In this document: piece after piece, positions 31,293 to 42,043 of the stretch
Layout of the letters: the number at the start of each line of letters is the position of its first letter
Position numbering within the stretch: position 1 is the stretch's first letter
Source of the DNA: Gerris lacustris
Lineage: Eukaryota > Arthropoda > Insecta > Hemiptera > Gerridae
Assembly (NCBI GenBank): GCA_951217055.1
Contig: OX578286.1
Coordinates: forward strand, 41,803,937 to 41,867,936
Direction: 5' to 3'
DNA: 64,000 nucleotides
Translations under genes and position numbers: made by a program
The notes under the pieces: model-generated
The model's database searches: none
What the model was told of the DNA's origin: nothing
The model's input: only the letters and a program-made list of their open reading frames with translations

Positions 31293-31814
31293 AATATATA
31301 TTTAAAAAGCCCCAAATCGAATAACATAAATCAATGTTCCTTTGACACTTCCATAAATGATTAATTAATTTGATACACTTCTTTTTAATTATTTCTAGAC
31401 GAGGCATTCCTTGTTTGTTTTTTTTAAATAAATTAATTATCTTGTTGGCAAGCGTTGAAGTGATTAAAATGACATATTAATCAGACTTAAATGATATATT
31501 GAAACACAGTGTTATTTGTTTGTGTCAATTGTTTGTTTGGATTTTTTTTTTTTTTTCGTGTTCAATAATTTCAGCCCACATGGTTCCTGTTCATACTTAT
31601 CTGTTTGACTTATAATAAATTACAGCGGGAAATATTTTTGACGTATCTTATTCATTTTAACAGTTCACTGCCCCTTTTTTCACTTAGAACAAGATTATTG
31701 AGAAAGTTCAACGTTGGATTTAAATAAATATATGTAAATCTTCATTGATTAATAGAGAAGTGATATTGGATTAATATTATTATTTGTATTAATTTTTTTA
31801 CGCCCCGATCAACA

Positions 31815-31978
31815 GTATTTTGTATTTAAAGGAGGGGAGATTCGGCCATTTTACTCATCATCTCGATGAGATTCAACAGTGTGAAACATGTTTCCTCTCT
31901 CTGGGATTCGAACCCACCATCGGTGTTTAGACCTAGGTTTCAGGCGAGTGCACTAACCACTTGGCTACACTGGCCCCC
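31815..31978 (-). mobile_element. tRNA-Ser-like SINE
   Basis: On the minus strand GGCCAGTGTAGCCAAGTGG, TTAGTGCACTCGCCTGAAAC (TGA at the anticodon position) and GGTGGGTTCGAATCCC follow in the order of a serine tRNA with a long variable arm. A tail with ATCTCATCGAGATGATGAG and CCGAATCTCCCCTCC follows. The 5' and 3' acceptor ends no longer pair well, so this is a SINE or pseudo-tRNA rather than a tRNA gene. Confidence 0.6.
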
Positions 31979-32044
31979 TGGATTTTTGTGCCAGAGAACC
32001 GGAGTGTAAACATATATAAATACATCGAAAAGATCATAAAAAAT

Positions 32045-32503
32045 TGAAAATTCCAAAAAGTGGTATATTTACTTTTGGTCGAAAAATGTTCAGGATTTTT
32101 TACAGATTATTTGCACTTTACATAAGCGAGATAGAGGGGGGAGGGGCACTTTTTACACCAACTTCAAACTCGCCTACGCTCACCCTGACAAAGCTTATAA
32201 CCAAAAAATTATATATATTTGTAATCAGTTCGACATACCCTTTCATATGTACCCCACACGGTCTCTAAAAATATATATATAATATATTAACCCTTGAGTT
32301 TGTTTACCCTTATTTATTTAAAAAATATTTTTTTTTTTTAAGAAACTACATTTTAAAATGTGTGGGTAGGTAGTATATACATTTATGTCAAATTTCAAAG
32401 TGATCGGACAAAAGGTGTAGACGTGAGAGCAGGCGACCGGACGGACGGACAGACACACACAGGAAAATATAAGGGTCCTTGGTTTTGCCTACGGACCCTA
32501 AAA
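32045..32503 (+). mobile_element. Family F element, copy F2
   Basis: Same order of boxes as F1 (AAGTGGTATATTTACTTTTGG, CATAAGCGAGATAGAGG, CAAATTTCAAAGTGATCGG, GACGGACAGACACACACAGG) ending GGACCCTAAAAA. Confidence 0.75.
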
Positions 32504-32830
32504 ATGATTATAGAAACGGCGGAGATGTTTGAAGAAACAGAGAAGATTATTAAAGATTCAGAGAAGGTGGTTGAAGAAACGATAAAGATTGTCAAAGAAA
32601 CGAGAAGGTGGTTGAAGAAACGATAAAGATTGTCAAAGAAACGAGAAGGTGGTTGAAGAAACGATAAAGATTGTCAAAGATACGAGAAGGTGGTTCATTG
32701 CAGATGGTTGAAGAAGCAAAGAAGATGATTAAAGATCCAAAGAAAATGAATGAGAAACGGTAAAGAGTAGTTGCAGACGAAGAGAAGATTATTAAAGTAA
32801 TGGTGAAAATTAGAAGAAGATTATTAAATG
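32504..32830 (+). repeat. Purine-rich tandem repeat with a 41-bp core
   Basis: The unit AAAGATTGTCAAAGAAACGA followed by GAAGGTGGTTGAAGAAACGAT is repeated about three times, flanked by diverged GAAGA-rich sequence. The frame that enters from F2 and reads E/K/T/V repeats is broken by the non-multiple-of-three unit. Confidence 0.8.
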
Positions 32831-32878
32831 GTGAAAATTATTGAAAAAAATACGTGTGGTGTCGCGGGACACCCGGTA

Positions 32879-33596
32879 GGAACCAAGTTCCTTACATTTT
32901 TCATTAAATATAAATTATAAACTCACATTGCTAAGTACGTATACGTTGCTAACAACTTATACATGGCCGAGTTAGAAAAGAGACTAAATTAAAAGTAACC
33001 AACTGTTTGTACCTAGCAGAGTTAAGGCAAAATTAAAAGAAAATCATTATTTGTATAATTAAAGCAAGCGTCTTACTATAAATATGTATTAAATATAAGA
33101 AAAAAGTTGATCATGATGAGTTTATAGTGAAAGAGTATGTTTGTTAAAGGAGTTTGGATTGAAATAGGACTGTTTTCTACCTACCCGGCCAATTAATTTA
33201 AAATATTATAAAATATAACTCTTCCCTACTCTACAGCTTCTGCTTGTATCATTTTATTTATTTACAAAACAAAGTGACATTTTTGACATATATAACAAAA
33301 ATAATCAAAACAAGTCAAGTAACAGGCTTCCTTAATAACACTTTTTCCCGTCTTTTAAAGCTTACGTTTACGCGAGCGTTGTGTGTGAACGCTTGGGTGG
33401 ATAACGTTTTCCGACGAACTCAGCCTGGGCATTGGTAAAATGAACATGTGTACCAAATTTCATCTAACTCGATAAGCTTTTACTCAAGTTATCGTCATCT
33501 GTAGATTTCGTGGCGGATTTTGCGTGACGGTGATTTTGGTCGTTTTTTTCGGATTCACTCCCGGGCTCCAGAACGTGCCATAAGGAACTTCGTTCC
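32879..33596. mobile_element. Family G element, inverted GGAAC(C/G)AAGTTCCTTA ends
   Basis: Left GGAACCAAGTTCCTTAC and right TAAGGAACTTCGTTCC are inverted repeats that are each self-complementary (GGAAC..GTTCC). A GC-richer right part (33375-33590) contains ACCAAATTTCATCTAACTCG. A CACCCGGTAGGAACC stretch precedes the left end. Only one copy in the window, so the class is unknown. Confidence 0.5.
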
Positions 33597-33599
33597 AAA

Positions 33600-34400
33600 A
33601 AAAAAAAAACACACACAAAAATAGCAAGAAGATTTAAAGAAACAGTGATGAGTTAATGAAAGATTTAATTTGGTTAAGTTACAATAAAAATCAATTCAAT
33701 ATCCTTTCCCTAAATTCCCTCAAATCTGTTTTAAACCATTTATGTCTTAATTTGTTAGAAGCTAGTTAGCTCAGGAGTTTTAAATCTAGTCCTTGCTTTG
33801 TTTGTTGTTTTTATCACTTTTTTCTTTGTTAATTATTAATTATTTATTATTACTACTATATTTATTCATTGGTTTCTGTTATTTATTGTAAATTTTTTGT
33901 TATTTGTTAATTAGCTAATCTATTTATTATATACATAATAATGTACTTTGAATAATAATGTACTATTATTGTATTGTTAAAGTGCCTCTCTCGTGGTGTG
34001 AACACACTGTAGAGGACTGGCATCAAAAATGTAAATAAATAAATAAATTTCTACGGGTTTATTTTCTGACAATAACAATACCGGCGTTTAAAAATCGAGT
34101 AAAATCATCATTTAAGTGAATTCTGAAAATAAAAGCTTTACAGAAATCCCTCAAAAACTGACTGGCAAACACAAAATTAAATTATTATGGACTGTTCGCT
34201 AGGCCTTGATACTATAAAAGATCATACGATACACCTACATAAAGAATGACTTCATCAACGCTATATATGTTTTATCGACTTACTCCATATTATTTACTGT
34301 TTATATATAATCTCATAAAAATCCTCCATCAAACATTACAATTTTCGGGGATGACTAATATTGGCATTCCCATTTATTTGAAAATGAAAGGAGCTTCTTT
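33600..34400. other. AT-rich sequence, nothing recognised
   Basis: No defendable frame or repeat ends. Confidence 0.45.
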
Positions 34401-34412
34401 TGTTTCATTTTT

Positions 34413-35004
34413 AGGGTCCGTAGGCAAAACCAAGGACCCTTATATTTTCCTGCGTGTGTCTGTCCGTCCGTCCTCTCGCGTGCTCTCACGGCTACACCTT
34501 TCGTCCGATCACTTTGAAATTTGGCATGTATGTGTCTTGTACCTGCCCACATATTTTAAAAATATAGCGACTTAAAAAAAATATTTTTCAAAAAAATTAG
34601 GGTAAAAAAACTTAAGGGTTAAATTTTTTTTTTTTTTTTTTCGACACCGTGAGGGGTATCATATGAAAGGGTACGTCGAGCTGATTACAAAAATATATAA
34701 TTCTTTGGTTATAACTTTGATAGGGCGAGCGTAGGCGAGTTTGAAGTGGGTGTGAAACGTGTCCCCCCCCCCCCCCTCTATCTCGCTTATGTGAAGTGCA
34801 AAAAATCTGAAAAAATTCCTGAACATTCTTCGACCAAAAGTAAAGATACCACTTTTTGGAAATTTCGAAAAAATTATTCTTTTATTTTTTATTGATAAAT
34901 TACGTTTTTTTATAATTATGGTCTTTTCGATGTATTTATATGTAATAAAAAACACTGTTTATACACTTTACAGTTAAACACTATATAGTGTGGCCTACGG
35001 ACCT
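34413..35004 (-). mobile_element. Family F element, copy F3, longest
   Basis: Left end AGGGTCCGTAGGCAAAACC, right end GGCCTACGGACCT: the inverted pair AGG(G)TCCGTAGGC is seen only in this copy and suggests its true termini. Internal boxes match F1 and F2 in reverse orientation. Both-strand frames across it are coincidental. Confidence 0.7.
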
Positions 35005-35363
35005 TCGCTGTGTGCTGACTAGCACACACTTGTCCTGTTTATTTGCTTTTAAAAAAGACAAGTATTTAATTTAAAAATATTGAACTCTATTATAAGATCG
35101 CTTTAGACTTAGACGATCAATTTGGTTTTGAAGCTTGTAGTCAATATACAATGTTGAAGTGAAAGTTTATCGCCTGTAGATACGAGTAGGTTGGTGTTTG
35201 AAATTTTATGTTGGTACGCAGGTTGGAGTAAATTTAAAACAATTATTTTATGTGGGATGAGCCTCATCCTAACATAATTCATGATAATAACGAGATATAA
35301 CAATTATTCACTCATTTTTAACCCAAAAAACTGGAAGAAACTGTAGATTGTGTCTCTCATTGT

Positions 35364-35690
35364 AGGGCCCCAACCACGATGAAGTAAGTTTGTCAAATTT
35401 GACTAGTCAAGCCTTTTTTACAAGTGAGTTTGCCAAACTTGGCTTCACAAGGCCGTTTGACAAATAAGTTTGCCAAACTTGGCTTCACAAGGCCGTTTGA
35501 CAAATAAGTTTGCCAAACTTGGCTTCACAAGGCCGTTTGACAAATAAGTTTGCCAAACTTGGCTTCACAAGGCCGTTTGACAAATAAGTTTGCCAAACTT
35601 GGCTTCACAAGGCCGTTTGACAAGTAAGTTTAATTTTGCCGAACTTGCATGTCAAGCCATCAAACTGTTGAGAAATATGGAGTATGCAAT
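35364..35690. mobile_element. Partial H3-related element with a 40-bp array
   Basis: Starts AGGGCCCCAACCACGATG, similar to the left end of H3, then carries about five copies of a 40-bp unit (ATAAGTTTGCCAAACTTGGC followed by TTCACAAGGCCGTTTGACAA) between about 35415 and 35640. The words TTGCCAAACTTGGC are nearly palindromic. I could not place the right end. Confidence 0.6.
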
Positions 35691-35707
35691 GCATATGGAG
35701 ATATTAG

Positions 35708-35845
35708 GTTTGTTCCAACCACCAGTTCCGAATCAGTTTCGGATTAGTCCGTGATTGACGTAATGCGCATGCGTGATCATTACTCAGTTGGGATTGATTG
35801 GTGATTCCGTCTTGTTGGAACGCTCCAACTCGAACCAAACTGTTT
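35708..35845. mobile_element. Possible short TIR element
   Basis: GGTTTGTTCCAACCACCAG at the left and TTGGAACGCTCCAACTCG..AACC at the right are weak inverted repeats about 140 bp apart. Confidence 0.3.
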
Positions 35846-36027
35846 AATGTGGTAGGTTTTAGGACTGTTATCAGAACAACTTGTTGAGTTGCTCGTTTAC
35901 TATTAGATGGTTGTTTATGTGATTTTGCGTTCCTGTGTTATCAAAAATACCTGAACTTATTAATATTAAAGGTATGGATGAGTCAATAGTTGATGAAGAT
36001 AAGTACCAGTCGCTAAAATCAGGGCCT

Positions 36028-36078
36028 GATTTAGGCCCCCCTAGGGGCTCGCACAACAAGGGGGGGCCACACCACAAA
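36028..36078 (+). mobile_element. Solo hAT-like end
   Basis: CAGGGCCTGATTTAGGCC followed by C and G homopolymers resembles the left terminus of hAT elements; no matching right end is seen. Confidence 0.35.
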
Positions 36079-36454
36079 AATATCATTTTCTAATGCTAAT
36101 TATGCTCGAAAGTTAGAAGTAAAATCTACATACGATTAGAGAATATGACGAAAACACATGCACACATTTTAGAAATGTTTATTTAATACATGAATTCACG
36201 ATTTCATTTCGATTTACGCAACTCACAATTTTCGGGGTTACTGTAGTGAGCCAGTTTTAGTAGACTCACAGCACACACGTATTTTTATTGATATAATCCT
36301 ATATGCTCTTTTGTTTTAAAAAACAAATATTAATCTTAGTCCAGTTAACGAAAGAAATATTGCGGAAATAAATCGAATTCTTTCGATATTTGTTTGAAAA
36401 TGGAATAAGTATCAAAAGTCCATCTTGGAAAATAGGTCCAATTTTTTTTTCTGA

Positions 36455-37050
36455 AATATCTAGAAAATGCTATTATATGCAAAAAAAAAGAAAGTGATTC
36501 TTTATGTACTTGTAAAGAAGACTTTCCGTACTTCATTGCGCATGCGCGTCTCATTGTTCTGAAGAATTCCTCTTCTTTACCACCCTAGGGCGGTAAAGAA
36601 GAGGAATTCTTCAGCTTTACGCACGATTAGCGAGTTTGTTTACATTTAACAAAACTAATTTGCTGTTCTTTTATTAAAGTAACGGTTTATATCGAGTTTT
36701 TAGTGAAAAACAATGAGTGAATCAAGTGACTTTGACGAAAATGTGGAGAATAATACTCCTCCAGAAATAATTAATTCGGCAAAAAATACAACTCAAGAAT
36801 TAATGCCATCTTTACCAAGAGAGAGATACGAACTTACATACATTAAGTTTATTTTTTTCTGTATTTATTATTTAAATCTAACAATCGTAGATAAAGTACG
36901 GTACGCAACTCGTTCGAAAACGGCATTTTGTATTGCTTGTGTGGTTTTACTACCCTCGCTGTCGCTCGGGTGCAAACTCCACTCTCGCATGCAAAATTCT
37001 ACTTTCTGCACTCGATGCGTAATGTACTATTTCACTCCTTTGTGATTTAT
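36455..37050 (+). mobile_element. Family D hairpin element, copy D2
   Basis: The left outer part (about 36455-36555) is diverged. It contains the palindrome 36559-36614 with the same arms as D1 but a different loop (ACCCTAGGGC), the shared reading frame, the CAATCGTAGATAAAG box near 36882 and the second hairpin region to about 37043. The left TTTATCTACG end is not recognisable in this copy. Confidence 0.75.
36713..37045 (+). CDS. Family D reading frame, tyrosine-recombinase N-terminus-like (probably non-functional)
   Basis: One hundred and ten codons: MSESSDFDENVENN, then NTTQELMPSLPRERYELTYIKF near residues 24-45, then a hydrophobic segment and a Cys-rich tail encoded by the second hairpin. 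About as long as, and clearly homologous to, the frame at 26299-26631. Two independent copies have stayed open while two others (near 106 and 44304) are broken, so persistence may be chance. The PxxxRERYExxYxxF pattern supports a recombinase-type N-terminal domain; the catalytic domain is missing. Confidence 0.35.
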   Translation: MSESSDFDENVENNTPPEIINSAKNTTQELMPSLPRERYELTYIKFIFFCIYYLNLTIVDKVRYATRSKTAFCIACVVLLPSLSLGCKLHSRMQNSTFCTRCVMYYFTPL

Positions 37051-37054
37051 GAAG

Positions 37055-37240
37055 ATACATTTGCTTCCGAGCTTACCTACGGTAACGGAAGCTATATGAT
37101 CGTTCTGAGGAACGACAAATTTTTAGGTCTCCAATTTCAAAAATTCCAAGTCGTAAATCCGTTCCAGACATCAGGGAACATTTTTGGTTCCATATCAGTC
37201 TATCGGTCTGTCCTCAATTTTTGCGAACCAGCATACACGA
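37055..37240 (-). mobile_element. Family C fragment, copy C3
   Basis: TTCCGAGCTTACC..GGTAACGGAAGC, GATCGTTCTGAGGAACGA, AAATCCGTTCCAGACATCAG and a degenerate CGGTCTGTC box; truncated before the left half. Confidence 0.7.
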
Positions 37241-37538
37241 TACACGTATTTTTTTTATAAACTCTTTCCATATGTTTTAGATTGTGTTGTCCTGGTTGAT
37301 GACGTACAATTCTTTAATTCTCTTTAGAACCTTGATTCTGAAAAGTTTATTTGTACTCATGAATCAAGAAAATGCATTGTGAGAAAATTCCATTCACGAT
37401 ATTATTTTGTTTTAAAAGGTAATTCTGTTTAATTGAGTTTCTCTTGACGCTATATATAATATATAATTAATTAATTTTTATTTAATTAGTCACGTTTTTA
37501 AACACGATTTTATTAGAATTCTCTTTATATAAATGAAC

Positions 37539-37765
37539 TAGAGAGGGATCGTTCTTGAATGAACGGATCTCAGCTAAATAAGCTGATGACCCGGTTACTT
37601 GTTTCATTAAAATCTTGTTTTCGTTCTTTCTCTGATACCTACTAAACCTCTTATATAGTATAGTCTCAATTGAACGGTCAAAAACGAGTATAGGGTACGA
37701 TTTTATTAGGTTTAGAAATAAAGAACGGTAAAAAGCATTGACTCGTTCCGTGATGAACATCTCTA
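37539..37765. mobile_element. Possible hAT-like MITE with TAGAGA ends
   Basis: Left TAGAGAGGGATCGTTC and right GTTCATC..CATCTCTA form an imperfect inverted pair with subterminal GAACGG/CCGTTC words. No convincing target duplication. A 92-codon minus-strand frame over it has no resemblance I recognise. Confidence 0.35.
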
Positions 37766-37789
37766 AACCCTTAGTTTAATTTCTAAAAA

Positions 37790-38445
37790 GAACACTCCAT
37801 TTAACCGCAGTTTAACAAAAAGAACACCTAGCACGTCCTTAAACCACGGTTTAGTCTGTAAAAAGAACAACTAACACGTCCTTAAACCACGGTTTAGTCT
37901 GTAAAAAGAACACCCAACACGTCTTTAAACCACGGTTTAGTCTGTAAAAAGAACACCTAACACGTCCTTAAACCACGGTTTAGTCTGTAAAAAGAACACC
38001 TAACACGTCCTTAAACCACGGTTTAGTCTGTAAAAAGAACACTTAACACGTCCTTAAACCACGGTTTAGTCTGTAAAAAGAACACTTAACACGTCCTTAA
38101 ACCACGGTTTAGTCTGTAAAAAGAACACCTAACACGTCCTTAAACCACGGTTTAGTCTGTAAAAAGAACACCTAACACGTCCTTAAACCACGGTTTAGTC
38201 TGTAAAAAGAACACTTAACACGTCCTTAAACCACGGTTTAGTCTGTAAAAAGAACACTTAACACGTCCTTAAACCACGGTTTAGTCTGTAAAAAGAACAC
38301 CTAACACGTCCTTAAACCACGGTTTAGTCTGTAAAAAGAACACCTAACACGTCCTTAAACCACGGTTTAGTCTGTAAAAAGAACGCTTAACACGTCCTTA
38401 AACCACGGTTTAGTCTGTAAAAAGAACACATAGACTGCTTGAAAC
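37790..38445. repeat. 43-bp minisatellite, about 14-15 copies
   Basis: Unit TTAGTCTGTAAAAAGAACAC followed by CTAACACGTCCTTAAACCACGGT. Each unit holds a TAAACC-AC-GGTTTA hairpin. Copies are nearly identical in the middle (CCTAAC and CTTAAC variants alternate in pairs) and diverged at both edges. Confidence 0.97.
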
Positions 38446-38532
38446 CACAGTGTATCTCTAAATGAACAGCTGACAACCTTACCACAATTCAATCTCTAAA
38501 AAGAACACTTAACACTTTCTGCAATTAGACAG

Positions 38533-38730
38533 CAGTGGCGTAGCTAGGGCAATAGGGGCCCCCCCACAAGAACTTTTTGGGGGCCCCTCGCCAAACAAAA
38601 TTGATAAGCAAAAAAAAAAAAAACCTCTTGCGTTTAGAACTAAGGGCCCCCCTCGTCGTTGATGTGAGGCCCTCTGACGGTGGGGGCCCCCGGCAATGTG
38701 GGCCCGTGCGGGCCCATAGTTACGCCACTG
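38533..38730. mobile_element. hAT-like MITE, 198 bp
   Basis: Ends CAGTGGCGTAGCTAGGG / CATAGTTACGCCACTG, flanked by TTAGACAG and TTAGACGG, an 8-bp duplication with one change. Interior GGGGGCCC-type sequence is shared with the fragment at 56785-56858. Confidence 0.9.
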
Positions 38731-38839
38731 TTAGACGGTAACGAATCTAAATAAAGAACATTTGCGCCAAAGTGGAATTTATATGCAAAGAAATATACAA
38801 GTCTCTCCAAAAATATAGATTACTTCAAAGTACTTTCAA

Positions 38840-39650
38840 CACATCAACACTGATGATGACTTGTTAATAGGTTGAAAGCTCATCATCAGTCGTAAAGAGG
38901 AGAGATGTAAGTTATCTCGTTGTTGTATTTAAGTGTGTAGATCGAATACAGCGTTTAGACTCCACGAGTTTATTAACTACTACCCCTTAAGTATACTGAT
39001 GAAAGCTTTCAATCAATTTTTAAGTCATCAGTACTAAAAGGACTAGTTGTAAGTAAAATTATCTTATTTAAGTGTGTAGCTCGAACACAGTCTACCCCTT
39101 TAGTACTGATGATGTGCTTTCATCATCAGTAATGAAAGTGTAGATTGAACTTATCTTATTTAAGTGTGTAGCTCGAACACAGTCTATCCCTTTAGTACTG
39201 ATGATGTGCTTTCATCATCAGTAATGAAAGTGTAGATTGAACTCATCTTATTTAAGTGTAAAGCTCGAACACGGTCTACCACTTTAGTACTGATGATGTG
39301 CTTTCATCATCAGTAATGAAAGTGTAGATTGAACTCATCTTATTTAAGTGAGTATCTCGGATAATAGATTTAGACTCAACGAGTTTACTTACATCAACCG
39401 TTTAATTGTGATAATACACTTTTAACCAAATAATAGATCATCATCAGCACCATGGCGATAGTTAAAAGTAAACCCGTTGAGTCTATTTTAAGTGAGAAGC
39501 TCGGATACAAATATCAGCCTATCATTACTTCATCATCTTTATGACCGTATTCGAGATTACTGATTTAAATTAGACTTAACGAGTCATTTTGGCACTGATG
39601 GTGATGGTGACATAAAAACACTTTTAATGGTTGAATGCGCATCATCAGAA
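38840..39650. repeat. Hairpin-bearing tandem repeat, about 92-bp period
   Basis: The central three units (about 39100-39330) repeat GTACTGATGATGTGC, TTTCATCATCAGTAATGAAAG, TAGATTGAAC, TTATTTAAGTGTGTAGCTCG and AACACAGTCTA. CTGATGATG and CATCATCAG form a 9-bp stem in each. Outer units are more diverged but keep paired GATGATG/CATCATC words. Confidence 0.85.
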
Positions 39651-39654
39651 CTAA

Positions 39655-40500
39655 ATTTGAGAAAAAGAAAATAATATTTGTTAAAAATCTTAACAAAAAC
39701 ATTTTAAAGTTTTATAAATTTAAAATAAATAATATAACATTAAAAATGTTACCTGCATTATAAAGTCCTGCTTCAGGTTTTTTTTAAATTTTCACAATTT
39801 ATCCTTCTTCGATTCTTGAACGTTTAATCATTTAACGTTGATAATTGTTTTTTTAAGAAAAAATTAATTCAAAATTCAAAATTAAATTAAAGTTACAGAA
39901 TTTAAAGCAAATTTAAAAACTCTACTGCAAAACTTTAACTTTATTTCGAAAACAAAATATCACCAATAATATTCAATTAGGTATAAAAGAAAACTTAATA
40001 GTTTAAGATAATTAAATAAATCTTTATGTACTTTTTACATTTATATATTTATTAGTCAATATTAAAGAATCCTATTAATTAAAATTTAATTTTAATTTAC
40101 TACTAAATTTTATTTTATTAAATTGACTTTAAAACAATTAAATTTCAATTTATTAATTTTATTATTGCAAATATTATTTATTAAAATTGACTTAAAGTTG
40201 TACTTTATATTTATTTGATAAAATTAATTTAATAATTATTTATTAAAATCTATATATAAATTTTTATTTGAATATAATTAACACTTTTATTAATTTTATA
40301 TGTTTATTAATTTATTTTATTTGATTAAGTTTAATAATATTTAAATTTAAATTAACTGCTTTAAAATAAATATAATATATCTTATATGTAATATGTGAGT
40401 TCACTAATTAAAATTTAAAAAAAAAAAATGAATATATAAAAGTTTTAACTAGTTAATTGATATAAATGTTTTGTTGTTTATTTCAAGCAGTCTATTTTTG
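39655..40500. other. Extremely AT-rich sequence
   Basis: Mostly TTAAAT/AATTTA words; no gene or repeat structure recognised. Confidence 0.5.
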
Positions 40501-40554
40501 CACTTAAGAATAAAGTCCGGTACTTAAAGTTTATACTTGATTGGGTTGAATGGT

Positions 40555-40830
40555 TCAAGTTGAACTAAGTATAGGTATGGAGTAGTTTAGTTTTGGAGGA
40601 CCGTGGATACGGAATAAGTGCGAAGACGGGGTCATGGAATGGTACTGAAGTCTGGAGTACCAGACTGCTTGGCGTCTAGCAGTACTGTTGGACTCCCCCA
40701 CTACTTCAGAGAGTGTAAGACCCTCCATAACCCTACCACCTTGTCTTCGGGGGTACTCGGACTCGGTACTGGGGCAACCGTACACCCGGACTTCTTTAGC
40801 CATCTGGGAAACAACCACTTAGTGTACCCA
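40555..40830. other. GC-richer island, unidentified
   Basis: This stretch is much less AT-rich than its surroundings. Both strands are open for 87-103 codons, the minus frame reading MVVSQMAKEVRVYGCPSTES and later GGRVMEGLTLSEVVGES. I do not recognise it. It could be a fragment of a retroelement or a structured non-coding piece; there is no second copy in the window. Confidence 0.35.
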
Positions 40831-40968
40831 TTAGAATACTTCATTTTTTTTATAACTGCCTACTTACTTTATATAAGTTACGACTTTGGAAATTATCCCC
40901 CTTTTTTTTATAGAAGACTTTTAAACTAAAACAAAAATCGCATTTTATTTCTTTCTCAAAATATATAT

Positions 40969-41194
40969 AGTCTTACAATTAGAGTTTACTCTGACAGCTC
41001 AGATTAGCCAATCTATGTTAAGGGAAAAAATAAAGCCACTAGGCATGTAAAAGTAACTCCACCCATGATATTTTTTAATTTGCTTAGTTGGCCATACTTT
41101 CTAGACATCAAAATATTAAACTCTCATTGGCTCTTCTTCCCCATTTTTTCGATTTTCTCACGCTGTCAGAGTAAATTCTAAATGTAAGACGACT
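40969..41194. mobile_element. TA-flanked MITE
   Basis: Left AGTCTTACAATTAGAGTTTAC-TCTGACAGC and right GCTGTCAGAGTAAATTC-TAAATGTAAGACGACT are inverted repeats of about 30 bp, flanked by TA. About 226 bp, no coding capacity; Tc1/mariner-type size and flank. Confidence 0.65.
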
Positions 41195-41269
41195 ATAGCA
41201 TATAATATATTAGAATGTGTATCATATTTACATTAATGTACAATGTACACTAATTAAACTATCAATTAA

Positions 41270-41715
41270 GCAAAAGTTAAAGAGCGCAGACGTTTGAAAT
41301 TAATCTGGTGCTATTTGTGGTCTACTTTTGACTAGCCATTCAAATTTTATAATTAATCAGACGAGCGCTTTTGAAGATATAGGTGTTAATAAATGTATGT
41401 TTGTGCGCATGTGGAAGAGAAACCAATGGGCGCAGAAGGTTGAAACTTATATGGAACCAACAATCGGCTAATTATGACCTACCACCCAAATTTCAATAAA
41501 ATCGGACGTGTATTGTTTAACATATGTTGGTTTGCAAAAATTGAGCGACAGGACGACCGACAGACAGACACGGAACCAAAAAGTTGCCTGATATCTGAAA
41601 CGGATTTCTGTCTTGGAATTTTTGGAAATCGGAAACATAAAATATTTTCGTTCTCGTTCTTCAGAACGATCACATAGCTTCCGTTAACTTCGGTAAGCTC
41701 GGAAGCAAAAATATC
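41270..41715 (+). mobile_element. Family C element, copy C4
   Basis: Contains GTTTGTGCGCATGTGGAAGAG, CCCAAATTTCAATAAAATCGG, GACCGACAGACAGACACGG, TGAAACGGATTTCTGTCTTG and ends TTCGGTAAGCTCGGAAGC. The left third is missing. Confidence 0.75.
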
Positions 41716-42043
41716 TTTAATACTGCATTGTTTCATGTTTTTATCTCTTTTGATTCAATTCTCTCTGATACACAGTTACAGACAGACACAGGAACGAAAC
41801 TATAAGAGTTGCTTTTTTTATTGGTTTTACCAACGCAACCCCAAAAAATGGACGTTCAAGAAAATGATAACGGACAAACCGACCAGAAGACAAGAGACTA
41901 AATATGTCTGTAACACATTTTGAATTTGGGGAAAAAACGAACGAGATTTGTTGAGAATACCCACACTCATCATGCGTTACCCTTGATAAAAGCTCAACTG
42001 AAGACATCATATCTGACCTACTCATTTCTTTTTAAAATATAAA

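Noticed and set aside
38849..39330. Hammerhead ribozymes, because CTGATGA and GAAA occur in order in several units
   Set aside because: Between the two motifs I cannot form a proper stem II, and CTGATGATG pairs instead with the nearby CATCATCAG. Stem III and the cleavage triplet are not in place.
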